The notes: a model not told the origin generated them from the sequence alone. 64,000 bases of DNA from Kribbella sp. NBC_00382 (GCF_036067295.1 NZ_CP107954.1:2418001-2482000); one strand, 5' to 3'. Counted from the first letter of the stretch, positions 41,430 to 50,378 are shown. Numbers and translations: made by a program.

Positions 41430-42647
41430 TTAGCGGCTGAGTGGGGGTTCGCCTCGGACGTAGGAGCGGATGACCGTGGCGGCGGCGCCTCGGGCCCAGT
41501 CGTCGAAGGTGTGGGAGCGGAGCATCAGGCGGCAGTCGCCGGCGGCTCCGAAGGCGTGTTCGGCGAAGGCTTGGCGCATGCGTTGGTCGTAGAGGTCGTA
41601 GTCGGCGACCCCTTCACCGGCGATGACCACCAGTTCGGGGCCTACCAGGTTGACCATGGCGGCCAGGGCCGAGCCGATGACTTCGCCGGCCCGGTCGAAG
41701 GCTTCGCGGGCGTGGTCGTCGCCGTTGTGGGCCAGGTCGATCGCGCCGGCGAGGTCCAGGTCCGGCTGACCAGTGGTCTCCCGTACTCGCGCCAGAATCG
41801 CGTCCGACGACGCGACCGTCTCCACACAACCCCGTCGTCCACAAGTACAGACAAGATCCCCCGGCGCCAACGGCAGATGCCCGAGCTCGCCCGAGACCCC
41901 GTGCGCCCCGGACACCACCTCGCCGTTGATGTAGAGCCCGCACCCGACCCCGGACCCGATCGTCACCACCGCGAACGAATCCGCGTCGACCCCGACGCCG
42001 AACCAGTGCTCAGCAACCGTCAGCGCGCGAACATCGTTCGTCACGACAACCGGCACCTTCAGCTGATCCGAGAGCAAGGCAGCAAGAGGCACGTCCCGCC
42101 ACCCCATGAACGGCGAGTCCCGCACCACCCCGTGGGCAGCGTCGACATCACCCGAGACCGCGACCCCGATCCCGATCAGCGGCCCGGCCGGGTCGGCAGG
42201 ATCGTCGAGCGTCTCGATCAGTTCCTTGGCCAGCTCGGCCAGCCGCTTGATCACCGACTCCGCCGACGTGTCGGTCACCTGCTGGTGCCGTACCGCGCGA
42301 ATCCCCGCCCGGAAGTCCGTCGTCACGCCGATCAGATCGGTCGGCGTCACCTTCAGCCCGATCACCGAGATGCTGTCCGGTACCACCGTCAGCGGACTCA
42401 CCGGCCGCCCGATCCCCAGCTCGACCCGGGTCCCACTCACCTCGTCAGCCGGTACTGCGATCAGCTGGTCGGTCACGAAGCCCGCCTCGATCAGCGGCGC
42501 GACCGCCTTGGTGACGGCGGCTTGGGAGAGTCCGGTGCGCCGGGCGATCTCGACCCTAGGGATCGGTCCCTGGGTCAGAATCCTGGTCAGCACCTCGACC
42601 CCCGCCGGAGTAGCGAGAGGCAGCGGGCGGTTCGGGCGCAACGGCAC
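41430..42647 (-). CDS. ROK-family transcriptional regulator
   Basis: 405 residues from a GTG. The N-terminal 75 residues hold a winged helix (PIPRVEIARRTGLSQAAVTK) and the rest is a ROK sugar-kinase-like fold. The zinc motif is CTCGRRGCVETVAS, with HLPLAPGD just before it. The nucleotide and sugar residues GIGVAVSGDVD and GELGHLPL are well preserved. Such NagC/Mlc-like or XylR-type proteins repress sugar genes and respond to sugars. The nearby direct repeat 42702-42734 may be its operator. The gene is convergent with the ParA-like locus. Confidence 0.92.
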   Translation of the reverse strand: MPLRPNRPLPLATPAGVEVLTRILTQGPIPRVEIARRTGLSQAAVTKAVAPLIEAGFVTDQLIAVPADEVSGTRVELGIGRPVSPLTVVPDSISVIGLKVTPTDLIGVTTDFRAGIRAVRHQQVTDTSAESVIKRLAELAKELIETLDDPADPAGPLIGIGVAVSGDVDAAHGVVRDSPFMGWRDVPLAALLSDQLKVPVVVTNDVRALTVAEHWFGVGVDADSFAVVTIGSGVGCGLYINGEVVSGAHGVSGELGHLPLAPGDLVCTCGRRGCVETVASSDAILARVRETTGQPDLDLAGAIDLAHNGDDHAREAFDRAGEVIGSALAAMVNLVGPELVVIAGEGVADYDLYDQRMRQAFAEHAFGAAGDCRLMLRSHTFDDWARGAAATVIRSYVRGEPPLSR

Positions 42648-42701
42648 AGGACCAAACTACCGGCGTCCGGCGCCTTTCATCGCTCCGGGCGCACCTCTCA
42701 G

Positions 42702-42734
42702 CGCAAAACAGTGCGAATCACCGCAAAACCGTGC
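42702..42734. promoter_or_regulatory. Direct repeat in the ROK promoter region
   Basis: CGCAAAACAGTGC (42702-42714) and CGCAAAACCGTGC (42722-42734) have a 20-bp period, two helical turns. They lie between the ROK regulator (start 42647) and the methyltransferase (start 42830). NagC/Mlc-type proteins bind AT-rich operators near such positions, so ROK binding is plausible. Confidence 0.45.
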
Positions 42735-42829
42735 AAAGACCTCGTCGCCGCCCGGGGGATGACCGCCGGTCCGGTTTAGCCTCGCACCAGGGGGAAAACT
42801 ACCGGGGGCGAGCGAAGCGAGGTTACTGA

Positions 42830-43681
42830 ATGCCGGACCCGACGAGGCAGGATCCCGTCGTAGCCCCCGGCGTCGACGCCACCAAGCCGAGCGTCGCGCG
42901 TGTCTACGACGCGTTCCTGGGTGGCAAGGACAACTTCGAGTCCGACCGCGCCGTCGTCCGGCAGATCCTCCAGATCGCTCCCGAGCTACCCGACTGGACC
43001 CGCGAGAACCGCCGCTGGCTCGGCCGCGTCGTCGAGTGGTTGACCCGCGAGGCGCAGGTGACCCAGTTCCTCGACCTCGGCTCCGGCCTGCCGACCGCGC
43101 AGAACACCCACCAGCTCGCGCAGCAGATCAATCCGGCCGCCAAGGTCGTGTACGTCGACAACGACCCGGCCGTGATCGCGCACGGCAGGGCTCTGCTGGT
43201 CGACAACGACCAGACGTTCTTCGTACCGGCCGACTTCACCGAACCCGAGAAGCTGCTCGCCGATCCGATCGTCGCGGACAACCTCGACCTCGGCCAGCCG
43301 GTCGGGATGATCCAGGCCTTGGTCCTGCACCACCTCGAGGACTACGAGAAGACCCGCGAACTGGTCCGGACGTACGTCGACGCGCTGCCGTCCGGCTCGT
43401 TCCTCGCGATCAGCCACGCCTGCAACCCGCGCGACGGGAGCGAAGCGGCCCGGCTGTCCACGGAGCTGGAGGACAAGTTCCACGAGAAGTTCCCGTCCCT
43501 GCGCTTCCGCACCCCGGCCGAGATCACCTCGTTCTTCGACGGCCTGGAGATCCTCGACCCGGGCGTCGTCCGCCTCTACGACTGGTGGCCGCCCGAGGCC
43601 GTGCTCGAAGAGACGCCGGCCGCCGGCCTCCGAGCAGGCGCCGGCCAGATCCTGTACTGCGGCGTCGCCCGCAAGCCTTAG
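42830..43681 (+). CDS. SAM-dependent methyltransferase (SCO2105/DUF574 family)
   Basis: 283 residues. The family signature near residues 22-35 (VARVYDAFLGGKDNFESDR) is followed by a SAM motif FLDLGSGLPTAQNTHQLAQ, then VVYVDNDPAVIAHGRALL and HHLEDYEK. This large actinobacterial family (Methyltransf_19) has few characterised members. Each genome may carry many copies, often beside XRE/DUF397 or other regulators. It shares four bases with the convergent oxygenase gene at 43678-43681. Its substrate cannot be inferred. Confidence 0.92.
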   Translation: MPDPTRQDPVVAPGVDATKPSVARVYDAFLGGKDNFESDRAVVRQILQIAPELPDWTRENRRWLGRVVEWLTREAQVTQFLDLGSGLPTAQNTHQLAQQINPAAKVVYVDNDPAVIAHGRALLVDNDQTFFVPADFTEPEKLLADPIVADNLDLGQPVGMIQALVLHHLEDYEKTRELVRTYVDALPSGSFLAISHACNPRDGSEAARLSTELEDKFHEKFPSLRFRTPAEITSFFDGLEILDPGVVRLYDWWPPEAVLEETPAAGLRAGAGQILYCGVARKP

Positions 43682-44589
43682 TCCGTCAAGGGAGACTTGT
43701 CGACATTCATCGCCGCCTCGAGCGTCGGTGACGCCAACGCCCACCGAATCGTCCGGGTCAGCCCCTCGCCGGCGGCCCGCACGACAGTGCCCTCGGCCAG
43801 CGGCAAGAGCGGCAACCGCAACGGCCACCGAGTCCACCAGGGCAGCAGCCCGACGGCCGCAGCAGTCAGTACTGCGTACGCCGGCCGCGCAGCAAGTGGT
43901 ACCGGCGGATGTACCAGGATGAAGCGAGCCGCCTGCCGCGCTTCCGTAGTACCGCGCAGCTCCGGCCGGTACTCCTCCAACATCTGCCCCAACTCCGCCT
44001 GAGTCGTCGGCGGCTCCACCACGCCCAGCGCACGAGCAACCCGAGCAGTGTCCTCGACGTATGCATCCCTCTCAGCACTGTCGAGCGGCACAGCCCCGTA
44101 CTGCCGATGCGCAGCCAGGAAGCTGTCCACCTCAGCCAGGTGCACCCACTTGAGCAAGTGCGGGTCAGACGCCCGGTACCGCACACCATCCGGGCTAGAC
44201 CCACGCACGCGCTCGTGCACCCCGCGTACCCGGGCCACTGCCTCCTCCGCGTCGGCTGCAGCGCCGTACGTCGTCACAGCGAGGAAGTAGCTGGTCCGCT
44301 GCAACCGTCCCCACGGATCACCCCGGTAGCCCGAGTGAGCCGACACCGCCGCCATCGCCAACGGATGCAGCGACTGCAGCAGCAGTGCCCGGAGCCCGCC
44401 GGCGAACATCGAGGCGTCCCCATGCACGCGCCGGATCGGCCGGTCCGGCGCGAACCACCGAGGCCCGGGGGTGTCGTGAACCCGGGACCGCTCAGCCAGT
44501 GGATCCGGCCCGGCCACCTTCGTCAGGATCATCCGGGCAAGCCCGTCCCTCAACGGATTGAACAGGTTCTCCTGCGGAGTGGCGGACAT
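43678..44589 (-). CDS. MpaB/Lcp-like haem oxygenase (DUF2236)
   Basis: 303 residues. The DUF2236 core is clear: GLRALLLQSLHPLAMAAVSAHSGYRGDPWG, with the conserved Arg and His positions that coordinate b-type haem in latex-clearing protein Lcp. It continues with RTSYFLAVTTYG and a final arginine-rich segment. The class includes rubber oxygenases and mycophenolic-acid-pathway MpaB'. It is not close enough to Lcp to predict rubber cleavage. It ends inside the CTAG/TTAG shared stop with the methyltransferase gene. Confidence 0.88.
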   Translation of the reverse strand: MSATPQENLFNPLRDGLARMILTKVAGPDPLAERSRVHDTPGPRWFAPDRPIRRVHGDASMFAGGLRALLLQSLHPLAMAAVSAHSGYRGDPWGRLQRTSYFLAVTTYGAAADAEEAVARVRGVHERVRGSSPDGVRYRASDPHLLKWVHLAEVDSFLAAHRQYGAVPLDSAERDAYVEDTARVARALGVVEPPTTQAELGQMLEEYRPELRGTTEARQAARFILVHPPVPLAARPAYAVLTAAAVGLLPWWTRWPLRLPLLPLAEGTVVRAAGEGLTRTIRWALASPTLEAAMNVDKSPLTD

Positions 44590-44625
44590 GACTCCAGTCT
44601 GCCCACCACTCCAAGCCCCCGACCA

Positions 44626-46290
44626 TCAGTGGGAGACGTCAACGAACACAGGGTTCGTGTACAGCCAAGTGTCGAGCCACGGATCGCCATCGCCGTTCGG
44701 GTGCTGGATCGGCCCAGCCGGGTCGATCTTGCGGCCCAGGTAGCCAGGACCGTTCCGCCTGCCGTCGCTGCCGCGCAGGCGGAGGTAGTGCGACCGCTCT
44801 GCCCGGCCAAGCGGGATGCGCAGCGTGTAGGTCCCGGTCTTCCGGTGTACGTCGACCTGCTCGACCACTCGCGTGTCCGGTGCCCGCCAGCTGTCCTTGT
44901 CAGGCGCAGTACCGGTCACCACGCCCCGGATGACGTCCAGGTGAGCCAGTTGCGGCAGCAGCCCGTGGAAGTTCGGACGGGTCGCACTGGTCACCGTGAC
45001 CCGCAACTCGAGCCGCTCAGTACGGCGTACCTTCAACCGCCCGCCCAGCGTGACCCCGCGCTGCGACGACCCGGCCGGAGCCACCCGTACGTCGATGCCG
45101 TCAACCAGCTGTCCGTGATCCACCCAGACCCGCCCGGCCCGGAGTCCAGCCATCACGTCCAGGTAGCCGTACTTCGTCACGCCCACATGCGTCCGGCTGA
45201 ACTGACCAGGCCAGAAGTCGCTACCGGCCTGCGGAGTACCCGAGTCGGTCGGGGACGGCTTCCACCCGAGCGAGTCGAAGTTCTGCCCGGGTGGGAACAC
45301 CCCGTCGGTCCAGGTGTCCCAAATGGTCCGGTGGTTGTCGCTGTTCGAGGTGATCGAGAACAGCTTGCCCTCGGCGAGCATGGCGTCCCACAGTCCACCC
45401 ACTGTCGCCGTTGCCCAGTCGAAGCCGCCGTACGTGCGGTACGCATCGTTCGGGTACCCAGGGAAGCTGCCGGTGCCCGGGTTGTTCACGTACTCGCCGC
45501 GCTGCGAGTTGGTCGTCCCGCGGTACGCGACCCAGGCCGGATCCGCGTCGCCCTGCGAACCGGGCGCGCCTTCCATGCCGATCATCACGCCACTGTCCCG
45601 CCAGGCCCTGATCTCGTGCGGCGAGTCGATGCCCAGCCGCAGCGGGTGGTTGGCCAGCACGAGTACGTCGTCGACGAACCCGCTCCGCTTCTGCGCGGCC
45701 AGCCACTGCAGCGCCTTGATCGCGTGTAGCTCGTTCTCGGGGGTATCGGCGGAGCGGTTGGTCAGCTTGCCGTCGTACTCCCGCTCGAACTGCTGGAGCA
45801 GCGCAACGTTGTTCGGCCCCGGCGCGACCAGCACGGTGCCGTGCTCCGCGGCCGGGATGTACCACTCGAGGCCCTGGAAGATCAGCATCCGCGGGTTCTC
45901 CGACCGCGCCTTCAGCACCTCGGCGTTCTCCGCGGCTGCGCCCTTGTCCGCGTGCCCGAAGTTGCTGTGCTCGGTGAACGCCATCCAGTCCAGCCCGAAC
46001 TGCGCCCCGCGCTGCGCATGCTGGGTGAAGTCGTACTTCGCGTCATGGCTGTACCGGGTGTGCACGTGATGGTCCCCCACCAGATACACCAACTCCGGAT
46101 CCCCGTGCGAGGTACTGGTGCTGGCCGCCGCCTCACTGGCTCCCGCGACGCCGCTGATCCCAGCAGCCGCGAACCCTGCCCCCAGTAGCCCGGCACCCCG
46201 GATCAACCCGCGCCGAGACACCCCCTGCGGATCCAATGCCTCTTCAGGAACCTCGGGATCGGCCCACTCAGGCACTTGCTGCTCGGTCAT
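44626..46290 (-). CDS. Tat-exported PHP-domain metallohydrolase (CehA/McbA-like)
   Basis: 554 residues. A twin-arginine signal (SRRGLIRGAG, arginines 26-27) is cleaved after about residue 55. The PHP metal motif is DHHVHTRYSHD (residues 73-83), and GLEWYI, LANHPLRLG and SDNHRTIWDTW supply more histidines and aspartates. The protein is in the class of exported PHP/CehA hydrolases acting on phosphoesters, carbamates or other esters. It is parallel to the MpaB-like gene but separated by 36 bases. Substrate unknown. Confidence 0.88.
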   Translation of the reverse strand: MTEQQVPEWADPEVPEEALDPQGVSRRGLIRGAGLLGAGFAAAGISGVAGASEAAASTSTSHGDPELVYLVGDHHVHTRYSHDAKYDFTQHAQRGAQFGLDWMAFTEHSNFGHADKGAAAENAEVLKARSENPRMLIFQGLEWYIPAAEHGTVLVAPGPNNVALLQQFEREYDGKLTNRSADTPENELHAIKALQWLAAQKRSGFVDDVLVLANHPLRLGIDSPHEIRAWRDSGVMIGMEGAPGSQGDADPAWVAYRGTTNSQRGEYVNNPGTGSFPGYPNDAYRTYGGFDWATATVGGLWDAMLAEGKLFSITSNSDNHRTIWDTWTDGVFPPGQNFDSLGWKPSPTDSGTPQAGSDFWPGQFSRTHVGVTKYGYLDVMAGLRAGRVWVDHGQLVDGIDVRVAPAGSSQRGVTLGGRLKVRRTERLELRVTVTSATRPNFHGLLPQLAHLDVIRGVVTGTAPDKDSWRAPDTRVVEQVDVHRKTGTYTLRIPLGRAERSHYLRLRGSDGRRNGPGYLGRKIDPAGPIQHPNGDGDPWLDTWLYTNPVFVDVSH

Positions 46291-46375
46291 GACGGGAACC
46301 TTTCTTGTGCTGACAAGACACTGTCAAGGCCCGTCATGACGCGAAGATGTGCACCGGATGAACTGTCGCCCTATG

Positions 46376-46420
46376 TACCGATGGTTGTCATATACCGATG
46401 AACTGACTATCGTTCAGGGT
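46376..46420 (+). promoter_or_regulatory. Promoter and direct repeat of the PadR gene
   Basis: TTGTCA (46385-46390), 17 bases, then TATCGT (46408-46413) forms a plausible promoter, and the ATG at 46421 lies seven bases after it, so the transcript may be leaderless. TACCGATG occurs at 46376-46383 and 46393-46400, a direct repeat 17 bp apart that overlaps the -35 region. PadR autoregulation would fit. Confidence 0.55.
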
Positions 46421-46759
46421 ATGCCTTCCACCGAGATGCGCGAGCCGACGTTCCTCGTCCTGGCCGCGCTGGCCGACGGCCGCAAACATGGCTACGCCGT
46501 GATCAACGAGGTGTCCACGCTGTCCAGCGGCCGAGTCACCCTCCGCCCCGGCACCTTGTACGCAGCCCTCGACCGCCTCCGCGAGGAGGGCCTGGTCCGC
46601 CCGGCCGGCGAGGAGGTCGTCGAAGGCCGCCTCCGCCGGTACTACGAACTCACCGACTCCGGCGCCGAGGCACTGACCACCGAGGCCGCCCGCCTGCGGG
46701 CGAACGCCGACCAGGCGATCACCCGGCTCCGGCTCCGCCCGACGGGGGGTGCGGCATGA
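46421..46759 (+). CDS. PadR-family transcriptional regulator
   Basis: 112 residues. The winged helix shows FLVLAALADGRKHGYAVINEV, LRPGTLYAALDRLREEGLV and the wing GRLRRYYELTDSG, the classical PadR pattern, with no long C-terminal dimerisation domain (PadR-s2 class). ATG 46421 is preferred because homologues start with a similar MREPTFLVL; it would be leaderless. It overlaps the following membrane-protein gene by ATGA, which suggests that it regulates that gene. Confidence 0.92.
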   Translation: MPSTEMREPTFLVLAALADGRKHGYAVINEVSTLSSGRVTLRPGTLYAALDRLREEGLVRPAGEEVVEGRLRRYYELTDSGAEALTTEAARLRANADQAITRLRLRPTGGAA

Positions 46760-47787
46760 GCGCGTTGTACAGGGGAGTGCTCAGCTGCTACCCCCGTTGG
46801 TGGCGGGAGCAGCACGGCGAGGAGGCCCTCGGCCTGCTGCTCGACTCCGCCGAGGCCCGCGGTCACGCCGACCCCAGAGACTTGCTCAACCTGGCAGCCC
46901 ATGCCGTCCGGGTCCGCCTGACCCAGTCGGGTCCGCCCACTCTGATCCGGGGCATCCGCAATCGTGTATCGGTGATCGCGGTGACCTTGCTCGCCGCGAT
47001 CAGCAGCACCTTCCTGATCTTCGGTGAGTGGGCGCCCTGGGACCCGCAGACCGGGATGACCAACTCGCCCGTCGCCAACGTGACCACCGGATTGTTCTGT
47101 TTCCTCGCCGGTCTGCTCGCCGCGATCGCTATGGTCTTCGACCGCGCCATCGCTGCGCGCTGGCTGGCGGCAGTCAGCGCGATGAGCGCGCTCGCGATCA
47201 TGTGGCTGCCGATCCAGCAGTTGGCCGAATCCCACGGCTTCACCCGGCCACCAGGCACGATCCTGCTCTTCACCGCCGTGATCGCCACCCTCGCAGCCGC
47301 GGGCCACCCAGCAAGATCCAAGTCAGCCGGCACCTCGCCAACGCCCCGCCGCTCGCGTGGTCGGTTCGCTCTGCTTGTCGCGAGCCCGTCCATCGGCGCG
47401 GTGCTGATGACCGCGCTGTCGGTCCAGTCCGACCACTGGTTCTTCTATCGCGAGCCTGGCCAGGACTCGCTGCGGGTCGGCCTCGGAGTCCTGCTCGGCA
47501 CAGCCCTGATCGTGGTCGCCGTCGTCCTGCTGCTGGCCGGCCACCGCTCGTGGGGAGCTGCGCTCGCCATCAACTCGGTGCCCTGGCTGCTGCTGTTCTA
47601 CCTGAACGGGCTGGTGGGCGGCGCCTGGACCTCGGACGGCCCCTTGGGCGTAGTCAGCTCCATGCCGTTCGGCGGTATCGGCGTGCTGCTAGCCGTAGTG
47701 CTGTCAGCTCTCGTCGCCGGCCGGATCGCGGTCCGGATCAACCGCCGGCGTCAGCCGGCCGGGAACTCGGTGGCCAGCAGCGAGTAG
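46756..47787 (+). CDS. Multipass membrane protein co-expressed with PadR
   Basis: 343 residues. The N-terminal cytoplasmic part (LSCYPRWWREQHGEEALGLLLD, residues 9-30) is followed by about eight membrane segments, with a small soluble loop around residues 180-200. The YPRxWRxxxxxE motif is common in actinobacterial proteins that accompany PadR regulators. It could be a transporter or sensor. The gene's end overlaps the convergent acetyltransferase gene by 37 bases. Confidence 0.8.
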   Translation: MSALYRGVLSCYPRWWREQHGEEALGLLLDSAEARGHADPRDLLNLAAHAVRVRLTQSGPPTLIRGIRNRVSVIAVTLLAAISSTFLIFGEWAPWDPQTGMTNSPVANVTTGLFCFLAGLLAAIAMVFDRAIAARWLAAVSAMSALAIMWLPIQQLAESHGFTRPPGTILLFTAVIATLAAAGHPARSKSAGTSPTPRRSRGRFALLVASPSIGAVLMTALSVQSDHWFFYREPGQDSLRVGLGVLLGTALIVVAVVLLLAGHRSWGAALAINSVPWLLLFYLNGLVGGAWTSDGPLGVVSSMPFGGIGVLLAVVLSALVAGRIAVRINRRRQPAGNSVASSE

Positions 47788-48287
47788 AGCGCTGAGTCGC
47801 GCCATTCGCCGTTGGTGAAGACGTGGTGGCGCAGCTGACCCTCATAGCTGAAGCCGAGCCGCTTCGCCACCGCGATCGAAGCCAGGTTCTCCGGGCCGAT
47901 CGCAGCGGTGACCCGGTGCAGGTCGAGCTGACCGAACGCGAACCTGAGCAGCGTCCGGGACGCATCGGTCGCGTGACCGTGACCCCAGTGGTCGGCGCCG
48001 ATCCCGTACGCGAGTTTGCCGCCCCGGTGGACTCCGGGCGCCAGCCGGGCGAACCCGATCACCTGGTCGTCGTCAAGGCGGGTGACGGCGAGCATGTAAT
48101 CGGGCCGGTCCTGCTGGGCGGACCGGGTCAGGATTCCGGCGAGCATCTTCTCCGCGGACTCCGGCGTGTGGCTGTCGAACGCCATCCAGCTGGTCACCCG
48201 ATCGTCACCGACGATGGCATAGAAGTCGTCCAGGTCGTCCGCCCGGAACTCGCGGAGCCTGGTGCCATCGCCGGTGAGTGGATCCAT
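47751..48287 (-). CDS. GNAT-family acetyltransferase (RimJ/RimL-like)
   Basis: 178 residues. The acetyl-CoA-binding loop is HWGHGHATDASRTLLRFAF (Q/RxxGxG/A-like, residues 100-118), followed by LDLHRVTAAIGPENLASIAVAKRLGFSYEG, which is a RimJ-type signature. It would acetylate an N-terminal alpha-amine or small molecule. It lies downstream of the XRE regulator on the same strand, eight bases away, and could share its transcript. Confidence 0.9.
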   Translation of the reverse strand: MDPLTGDGTRLREFRADDLDDFYAIVGDDRVTSWMAFDSHTPESAEKMLAGILTRSAQQDRPDYMLAVTRLDDDQVIGFARLAPGVHRGGKLAYGIGADHWGHGHATDASRTLLRFAFGQLDLHRVTAAIGPENLASIAVAKRLGFSYEGQLRHHVFTNGEWRDSALYSLLATEFPAG

Positions 48288-48295
48288 CCCGCCTG

Positions 48296-49591
48296 CTACC
48301 GCGGGAAGGTCTGCATCGGCGTCCGGGTGAACATCTCGATCTCTTCCTGCAGGTCGCGGGCATCCTCCGCGTGGCCCGACTGCCGCAGGGCCTGGTGCAC
48401 CCGGCGGGCCGAGTGCACGACACCGTTGATCCGGCGCTCGGTCGGCAGACCGAGGACCGGCGCGAGTGCGTCGGCGGCGCCGTCGAGTTCACCGTTCGCG
48501 ATCCGGGTGATGGCCATGGCGGCGTGGCTGCCGGCGGCGTCGCCGAAGGCCCACTCGGGGTGCGATTGGTCGGTGTAGGCATCCACTGCCTGCCGAGAAT
48601 ACTGTTCCGCGGTCTCACGCTCGCCCGGAAGCCAGGCCAGCGCGTCGGCCGCGTAGTACAGCTGGCGGTTGCGGCCGAAGGTGCACAGGCCGCCCATCTC
48701 GTCGAGCTCGTCGGCCTGGACCGTGCCCCACGCGTTCTCCGCGCGGACCAGGGCGGCCCGGGCGGCGTCCGCGTTGCCTAGCGCGGCCCAGGCGCGGGCC
48801 TCGCTCACCGGGAGCCAGACGCCGGTGGTGCTGTTGGCCTGCTCGGCGTACCCGGCGCCCAGTTGGGCGTACCGGACCGAGTCGTGCGGGTTGCCGGCCC
48901 AGTAGGAGACCAGTGACTGCAGTCCACGGACCCAGGCGCGCAGCCCGTGGTGGTCGGCGTTGTCGGCGCAGAGGAACGCGGTCCGGGCCTGAGTCAGCGC
49001 GGCGTGCGGGTTGCCGAGGTCGTGGGACGCCTTGGCGAGCAGGCCACCGGTCACGCCGCCGAGGAAGTACAGCTGCCGCAGGTGTTCCGGACGCTGCCGG
49101 CTCTCCAGCAACGCGAAGACCAGGTCCTGCGTCTCGACCAGTTGGCCGAGGATTTCCGGCAGCGGGCGCTGCGGGTAGGCCTTCGCGACGTGTCTCACGT
49201 CGTCGTACACCTGTTCCATGGCCTCGCTTCCGAGACCGGTCTGGGCCGCGAGGGCGAAAGCCCGCGCACGGCTGGCAGCCATGTCGAGTACCTCCATCTC
49301 ATTACCTGTCGTGATCCGTCCACCTGCCGCAGGCGCCGGCACCACCTGGGCGGCCTGCTCGGGGACGTACGGAGCGAGGAGTTCCTCGACCGGCTTGCCG
49401 AACATGCGTTGCAGGGTGCGCCGGGTCTGTGGAGTGGTCCCTGCCCGCTCGCCCGATGCGAGGCGCCGCAGGTGCCGCTCGGTGATGGTTCCACCCAGCT
49501 CGACGAACTCGGCGACGATCTCGGAGTAGGTCTGGTTCCGGCGCTGGATCAGGTGCGCCAGGACCGTTCTAGGCGTATACCTACCCGCCAT
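48296..49591 (-). CDS. XRE-family regulator with TPR-like sensor domain
   Basis: 431 residues. The N-terminal helix-turn-helix region is residues 8-60 (SEIVAEFVELGGTITERHLRRLASGER). The remaining 350 residues are helical repeats rich in Ala and Leu, e.g. ALTQARTAFLCADNADHHGL and SEARAWAALGNADAARAAL, as in RRNPP/NsdA-like actinobacterial regulators with TPR arrays. ATG 49591 has GGGAGGAA upstream. It is divergent from a 63-residue gene, and five phased GGTC motifs lie between. It could respond to a peptide or protein partner. Confidence 0.88.
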   Translation of the reverse strand: MAGRYTPRTVLAHLIQRRNQTYSEIVAEFVELGGTITERHLRRLASGERAGTTPQTRRTLQRMFGKPVEELLAPYVPEQAAQVVPAPAAGGRITTGNEMEVLDMAASRARAFALAAQTGLGSEAMEQVYDDVRHVAKAYPQRPLPEILGQLVETQDLVFALLESRQRPEHLRQLYFLGGVTGGLLAKASHDLGNPHAALTQARTAFLCADNADHHGLRAWVRGLQSLVSYWAGNPHDSVRYAQLGAGYAEQANSTTGVWLPVSEARAWAALGNADAARAALVRAENAWGTVQADELDEMGGLCTFGRNRQLYYAADALAWLPGERETAEQYSRQAVDAYTDQSHPEWAFGDAAGSHAAMAITRIANGELDGAADALAPVLGLPTERRINGVVHSARRVHQALRQSGHAEDARDLQEEIEMFTRTPMQTFPR

Positions 49592-49673
49592 CGTTCCTCC
49601 CGTTCACGTCAGATAAGACGTTGTCTCGACTGATGCCCCACTACAAGGTGCAGTCACCCAGATGTCCGCCAGA

Positions 49674-49721
49674 GGTCCGGAAGAGGTCCGGCAAAGGTCC
49701 TCTCCAGGTCCTAGAGCGGTC
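49674..49721. repeat. Five GGTC motifs in exact 11-bp phase
   Basis: GGTC occurs at 49674, 49685, 49696, 49707 and 49718, each exactly 11 bases apart, with two more GGTC just after (49724 and 49728). The first two units are almost identical (AGAGGTCCGG). They lie between the XRE gene (start 49591) and the small gene at 49807. Motifs on one face of the helix are typical of cooperative binding sites. Confidence 0.75.
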
Positions 49722-49806
49722 ACGGTCGGTCTGTGCACCATTACTGCCATGACAACCAGTAAGTCCAACTGGTTGCAAGGGCTGAGAGTTACGGGGTGAG
49801 CAAGCA

Positions 49807-49998
49807 GTGACTGTTGCGGAAATGACGTCGAGGCAGCACCGGCGCCGAGTGCGGGTCTGGTTCGGCGAGCATGTGATCGCGCAGTACGTGGCAGAAGCAC
49901 CGCTGGCAGCGCGCTACGAGCAGGCGATGCGGCGCCGTTTCGCCGGTCTCAAGGTCACCAACGACCTGCTCGGCCCGCAGCAAGAAGCGGACGTTTAA
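49807..49998 (+). CDS. Small basic protein, 63 aa, unknown
   Basis: 63 residues from a GTG: MTVAEMTSRQHRRRVRVWFG, then HVIAQYVAEAPLAARYEQAMRRRFAGLKVTNDLLG, with conserved-looking RVWFGEH and RYEQAMRRRF. It is divergent from the XRE regulator gene and shares its phased-repeat promoter region. Sequence composition (amphipathic helices) suggests a small regulatory or peptide partner of the XRE/TPR protein. I do not recognise its family. Confidence 0.65.
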   Translation: MTVAEMTSRQHRRRVRVWFGEHVIAQYVAEAPLAARYEQAMRRRFAGLKVTNDLLGPQQEADV

Positions 49999-50011
49999 CA
50001 GTTCAAAAGAC

Positions 50012-50378
50012 TTCCGGGTCCTCCTCAGACCCGGAGCTGCTCCTGGGGTCTCCTCACGTCCAGGGTCAGCGATCGAAGGTCCGGGGCACTCCTCAGCTCC
50101 GGACGAAACCTCAGGTGCGGTCCGGGGCATCCTCAGCTCCGGACCGCACCGCCCACCAGCCCGGCTGGGCTGGCGGCTGAGTCCCTGTATCGCCGCCGCC
50201 CAGCCGTTCCAAACCCACCTCCTGGCCGACACCTCGGGCCGGGCGGGGCAGTGTCCGTCGCCGGAGCCCCGAGCTCCGGCGGAGGGCACGTGTGGCTCCT
50301 GACACCTCACCAGGAGCCACACTCCGAGGTGGCCGGATCCGCTGTGTGACCGCCGCGCCTGGGCGGTCACGCAGCGGA
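50012..50378. repeat. Cluster of seven stem-loops in a gene-free gap
   Basis: Stems: TCCGGGTC/GACCCGGA (50013-50035), CCTGG/CCAGG (50042-50064), GTCCGGGG/CTCCGGAC (50079-50104), GGTGCGGTCCGG/CCGGACCGCACC (50114-50150), CGCCGGAGC/GCTCCGGCG (50059-type arms at 50259-50281), GTGTGGCTCCTG/CAGGAGCCACAC (50290-50322) and a 17-bp stem across 50338-50378. The first four share a TCCTCA loop motif. The last overlaps the end of the MarR gene and could be its terminator. The gap otherwise holds no gene. Confidence 0.75.
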
